14,784 nucleotides of DNA from Deltaproteobacteria bacterium (GTDB lineage Bacteria > Myxococcota_A > UBA9160 > UBA4427). The notes beneath the pieces are model-generated. The model saw only the letters and a list, made by a program, of their open reading frames with translations, ran no database searches and had not been told where the DNA came from. Location of the stretch: contig DRKE01000190.1 of assembly GCA_011051925.1 (NCBI GenBank), forward strand, positions 1 to 14,784, written 5' to 3'. This document shows positions 13,421 to 14,784 of the stretch, piece by piece; the stretch's first letter is position 1, and the number at the start of each line of letters is the position of its first letter. A program made the translations under genes and the position numbers.

Positions 13421-14414
13421 TGCCGTATCGACATCAACGCTCTTCCTGACCGGCGGGAGCGGATATATCGGTCGGAATCTTCTTCGTGCGTTCGTCGCGG
13501 ATGGCTTCCGGGTCCGTGCGTTGGCGCGCAGCGAGAAAGCGGCGAACGTGGTTTCCGGACTCGGCGCCGAGCCGGTGAGGGGCGATCTCCTGGATGTCGA
13601 GGCGCTCAAGAGGGGAATGGCCGGCGCCGGCCTGGTCATCCATGCCGCGGCGGATACGGACCACGGAATGGGATCGACCGCCCAGGCGGAGGTGAATCTC
13701 CAGGGAACCCGGAACGTCTACGAGGTCGCGAAGGCGCAGGGCGTCCAGCGCGCCCTGCACTTGAGTACCGAGGCGGTGCTGCTCGACGGTCGCCCCCTTC
13801 GGAATGCCGACGAGACGACGCCGATTCCCGAAAAGCACGCGGGCGGCTATTCGAAGACCAAGGCCGAGGCAGAGCGGATCGCTCTGGCGCATTCGGGCGA
13901 TGGCCTCGACGTGATCGTCGTCCGACCGCGATTCGTCTGGGGACGCGATGACACGACGGCGCTTCCCCAGCTGATCGAAGCAGCCCGTTCGGGCAAGCTC
14001 TCGTGGATCGGCGGGGGCCATTACGAGATGTCGACGACCCACATCGCGAACGTCGTCCACGGCGTCCGGCTCGCTCTCGAAAAAGGACGCGGCGGCGAGG
14101 TCTACTTCATCACCGATGGTCGGCCGGTCGGGTTTCGGACCTTCATCACCGCGCTTCTCGAGGCCGCCGGTGTGGAGCCGCCGACCACCGGGATTCCACG
14201 CTGGATCGTCGCAACCGTCGTGCGGGTCGGGGACTTCCTCGCCAGGCTGACCGGAGGCCGGCTCCATGGGCCGATGAGCCGGCAGGAATATGCCGTTCTC
14301 GGCGTCGAGGTCACCCTGGACATCGACAAGGCCCGCCGTGAACTCGGCTACGCCCCGATCATCACCCGCGAAGAAGGCCTCGCGGAAATCCGAGAAGCCA
14401 CGACCGCCCGTTGA
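13413..14414 (+). CDS. NAD-dependent epimerase/dehydratase family (extended/atypical SDR)
   Basis: The protein has 333 residues. The nucleotide-binding motif TGGSGYIG supplies Gly14-x-x-Gly17-x-x-Gly20, followed by an Arg-bearing second strand (RALARS) that leaves NAD or NADP preference open. The SDR triad is present: Ser118 (HLSTEA), Tyr146 and Lys150 (YSKTK). VVRPRFVWG and HIANVVHGVRLAL are typical of 3-beta-hydroxysteroid dehydrogenase-like and epimerase-like members acting on sterols, sugars or dihydroflavonol-type substrates. The start overlaps the dehydrogenase stop (ATGGCTGA, 13413-13420), so the two are translationally coupled and likely act on the same pathway. The C-terminal part (residues about 245-330) is the variable substrate domain. 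The reaction cannot be named from sequence alone. Confidence 0.9.
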   Translation: MADAVSTSTLFLTGGSGYIGRNLLRAFVADGFRVRALARSEKAANVVSGLGAEPVRGDLLDVEALKRGMAGAGLVIHAAADTDHGMGSTAQAEVNLQGTRNVYEVAKAQGVQRALHLSTEAVLLDGRPLRNADETTPIPEKHAGGYSKTKAEAERIALAHSGDGLDVIVVRPRFVWGRDDTTALPQLIEAARSGKLSWIGGGHYEMSTTHIANVVHGVRLALEKGRGGEVYFITDGRPVGFRTFITALLEAAGVEPPTTGIPRWIVATVVRVGDFLARLTGGRLHGPMSRQEYAVLGVEVTLDIDKARRELGYAPIITREEGLAEIREATTAR

Positions 14415-14640
14415 ACCCTTCGAGGGCCGGTTCGGGTCTTCATGCTCTCCATTCGAGAGACGGATCGAACCTGGCAGGCTGCGGCAGGCTCCCCCACCCG
14501 AGCCACGCGACCGCCTTCGCCGGGCGTTTTCCGTAGCCCGCCCCTTTTGCAGTGGGATCGCGAAGCGCGTCCGGAGGAACGGGTCGACTGCGTGCATCGT
14601 GCCGGGCTCGGGGGCTCGGCAGGGACGGGACAATGGCGGA
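14415..14640. other. 226-bp convergent intergenic region with weak hairpins
   Basis: This gap lies between the epimerase stop and the MDR oxidoreductase stop. It holds small stems: CCCT/AGGG at 14416-14426 and CTCTC/GAGAG at 14445-14459. CGGGC/GCCCG at 14521-14540, with a 10-nt loop, is followed by CCCCTTTT and is the best plus-strand terminator candidate. GCAGGCT also occurs twice, within GGCAGGCT at 14473-14480 and 14483-14490. I see no gene. Confidence 0.4.
14521..14548 (+). terminator. Weak intrinsic terminator candidate for the epimerase operon
   Basis: CGGGC (14521-14525) pairs with GCCCG (14536-14540) over a 10-nt loop and is followed by CCCCTTTT (14541-14548). The stem is short and the T-run only four long, so strength is doubtful. 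Confidence 0.25.
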
Positions 14641-14784
14641 TCAGGGCAGGTCCTCGACCTCCGCGATCCTCAGCAACTGCTTCCCGAGATTCTTTCCCTG
14701 GAAGAGCCGCAGGAAGGTCTTCGGCGTGTTCTCGAACCCCTGTTGGATGTCCTCCTCGACGACGAGTTCGCCCGAGGCGTTCCA
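14641..14784 (-). CDS. MDR-family NADP-dependent oxidoreductase (CurA/LTB4 reductase-like), C-terminal fragment
   Basis: Reading the minus strand from the window edge gives 47 residues ending in TGA at 14643-14641. The sequence contains ELVVEEDIQQGFENTPKTFL, then RLFQGKNLGKQLLRI. This matches the C-terminus of zinc-independent medium-chain dehydrogenases/reductases such as curcumin/alkenal reductases and leukotriene B4 12-hydroxydehydrogenase, where the phrase GFENAPEAF...GKNxGKxxV is characteristic. The N-terminal catalytic and NADPH-binding domains lie beyond the window. Such enzymes reduce alpha,beta-unsaturated carbonyls with NADPH in the cytoplasm, in keeping with the reductive and detoxifying theme of the region. 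It converges with the epimerase gene. The fragment is short, so the subfamily is tentative. Confidence 0.75.
   Translation of the reverse strand, partial: WNASGELVVEEDIQQGFENTPKTFLRLFQGKNLGKQLLRIAEVEDLP

Noticed and set aside
1..14784. tRNA, rRNA, CRISPR array, insertion sequence or prophage genes
   Set aside because: I looked for cloverleaf arms, regular spaced repeats, transposase motifs and terminal inverted repeats and saw none.

Overview
The window is about 14.8 kb of dense, GC-rich (roughly 62-66% by eye) bacterial chromosome with short intergenic gaps and no RNA genes, insertion sequences, prophage or CRISPR array that I can see. The gene content suits an environmental, lipid- or xenobiotic-metabolising proteobacterium-like lineage: a FATP/FadD-type acyl-CoA synthetase, two glutathione S-transferases, an Rv3520c-like F420-type LLM oxidoreductase, a formate-dehydrogenase-like molybdoenzyme, an RND pump and several SDR/MDR/D-2-hydroxyacid dehydrogenases. 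Uncultured Myxococcota/Binatota-type (former deltaproteobacterial) genomes often look like this, but that assignment is inference and no marker gene is present to fix it.

Layout. (1) Positions 2-3446, plus strand: the 3' end of an acyl-CoA synthetase, then a 335-aa GST-fold protein whose stop overlaps by 4 bp the GTG start of a YfcG-type GST, then an Rv3520c-like LLM oxidoreductase. The 112-bp gap before the LLM gene holds a nested inverted repeat. (2) Positions 3465-8107, minus strand: a two-gene efflux operon, membrane-fusion protein then RND permease, coupled by a GTGA overlap. No outer-membrane TolC-like gene is nearby. A perfect 26-bp palindrome lies in the last codons of the permease. 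(3) Positions 8293-10560, plus strand: a large cytoplasmic molybdopterin oxidoreductase with a [4Fe-4S] motif and no partner subunits alongside. (4) Positions 10685-12105, minus strand: MarR regulator, VOC (glyoxalase-fold) protein and small cupin, in that transcription order. (5) Positions 12335-14414, plus strand: D-2-hydroxyacid dehydrogenase and an NAD-dependent epimerase/SDR overlapping by 8 bp, divergent from the MarR gene. (6) Positions 14641-14784, minus strand: the C-terminal end of an MDR-family NADP oxidoreductase cut by the window edge.

How the genes may work together. The GST/LLM block reads as a thiol- and F420-linked redox or detoxification cluster. The most coherent candidate unit is the MarR divergon. 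Its 229-bp intergenic region has back-to-back promoters with overlapping -35 boxes and an imperfect palindrome lying across the forward spacer and -10 region. This suggests that one MarR repressor controls both a VOC-cupin operon and a dehydrogenase-epimerase operon acting on an unidentified small molecule. No function has been assigned beyond what family motifs support.
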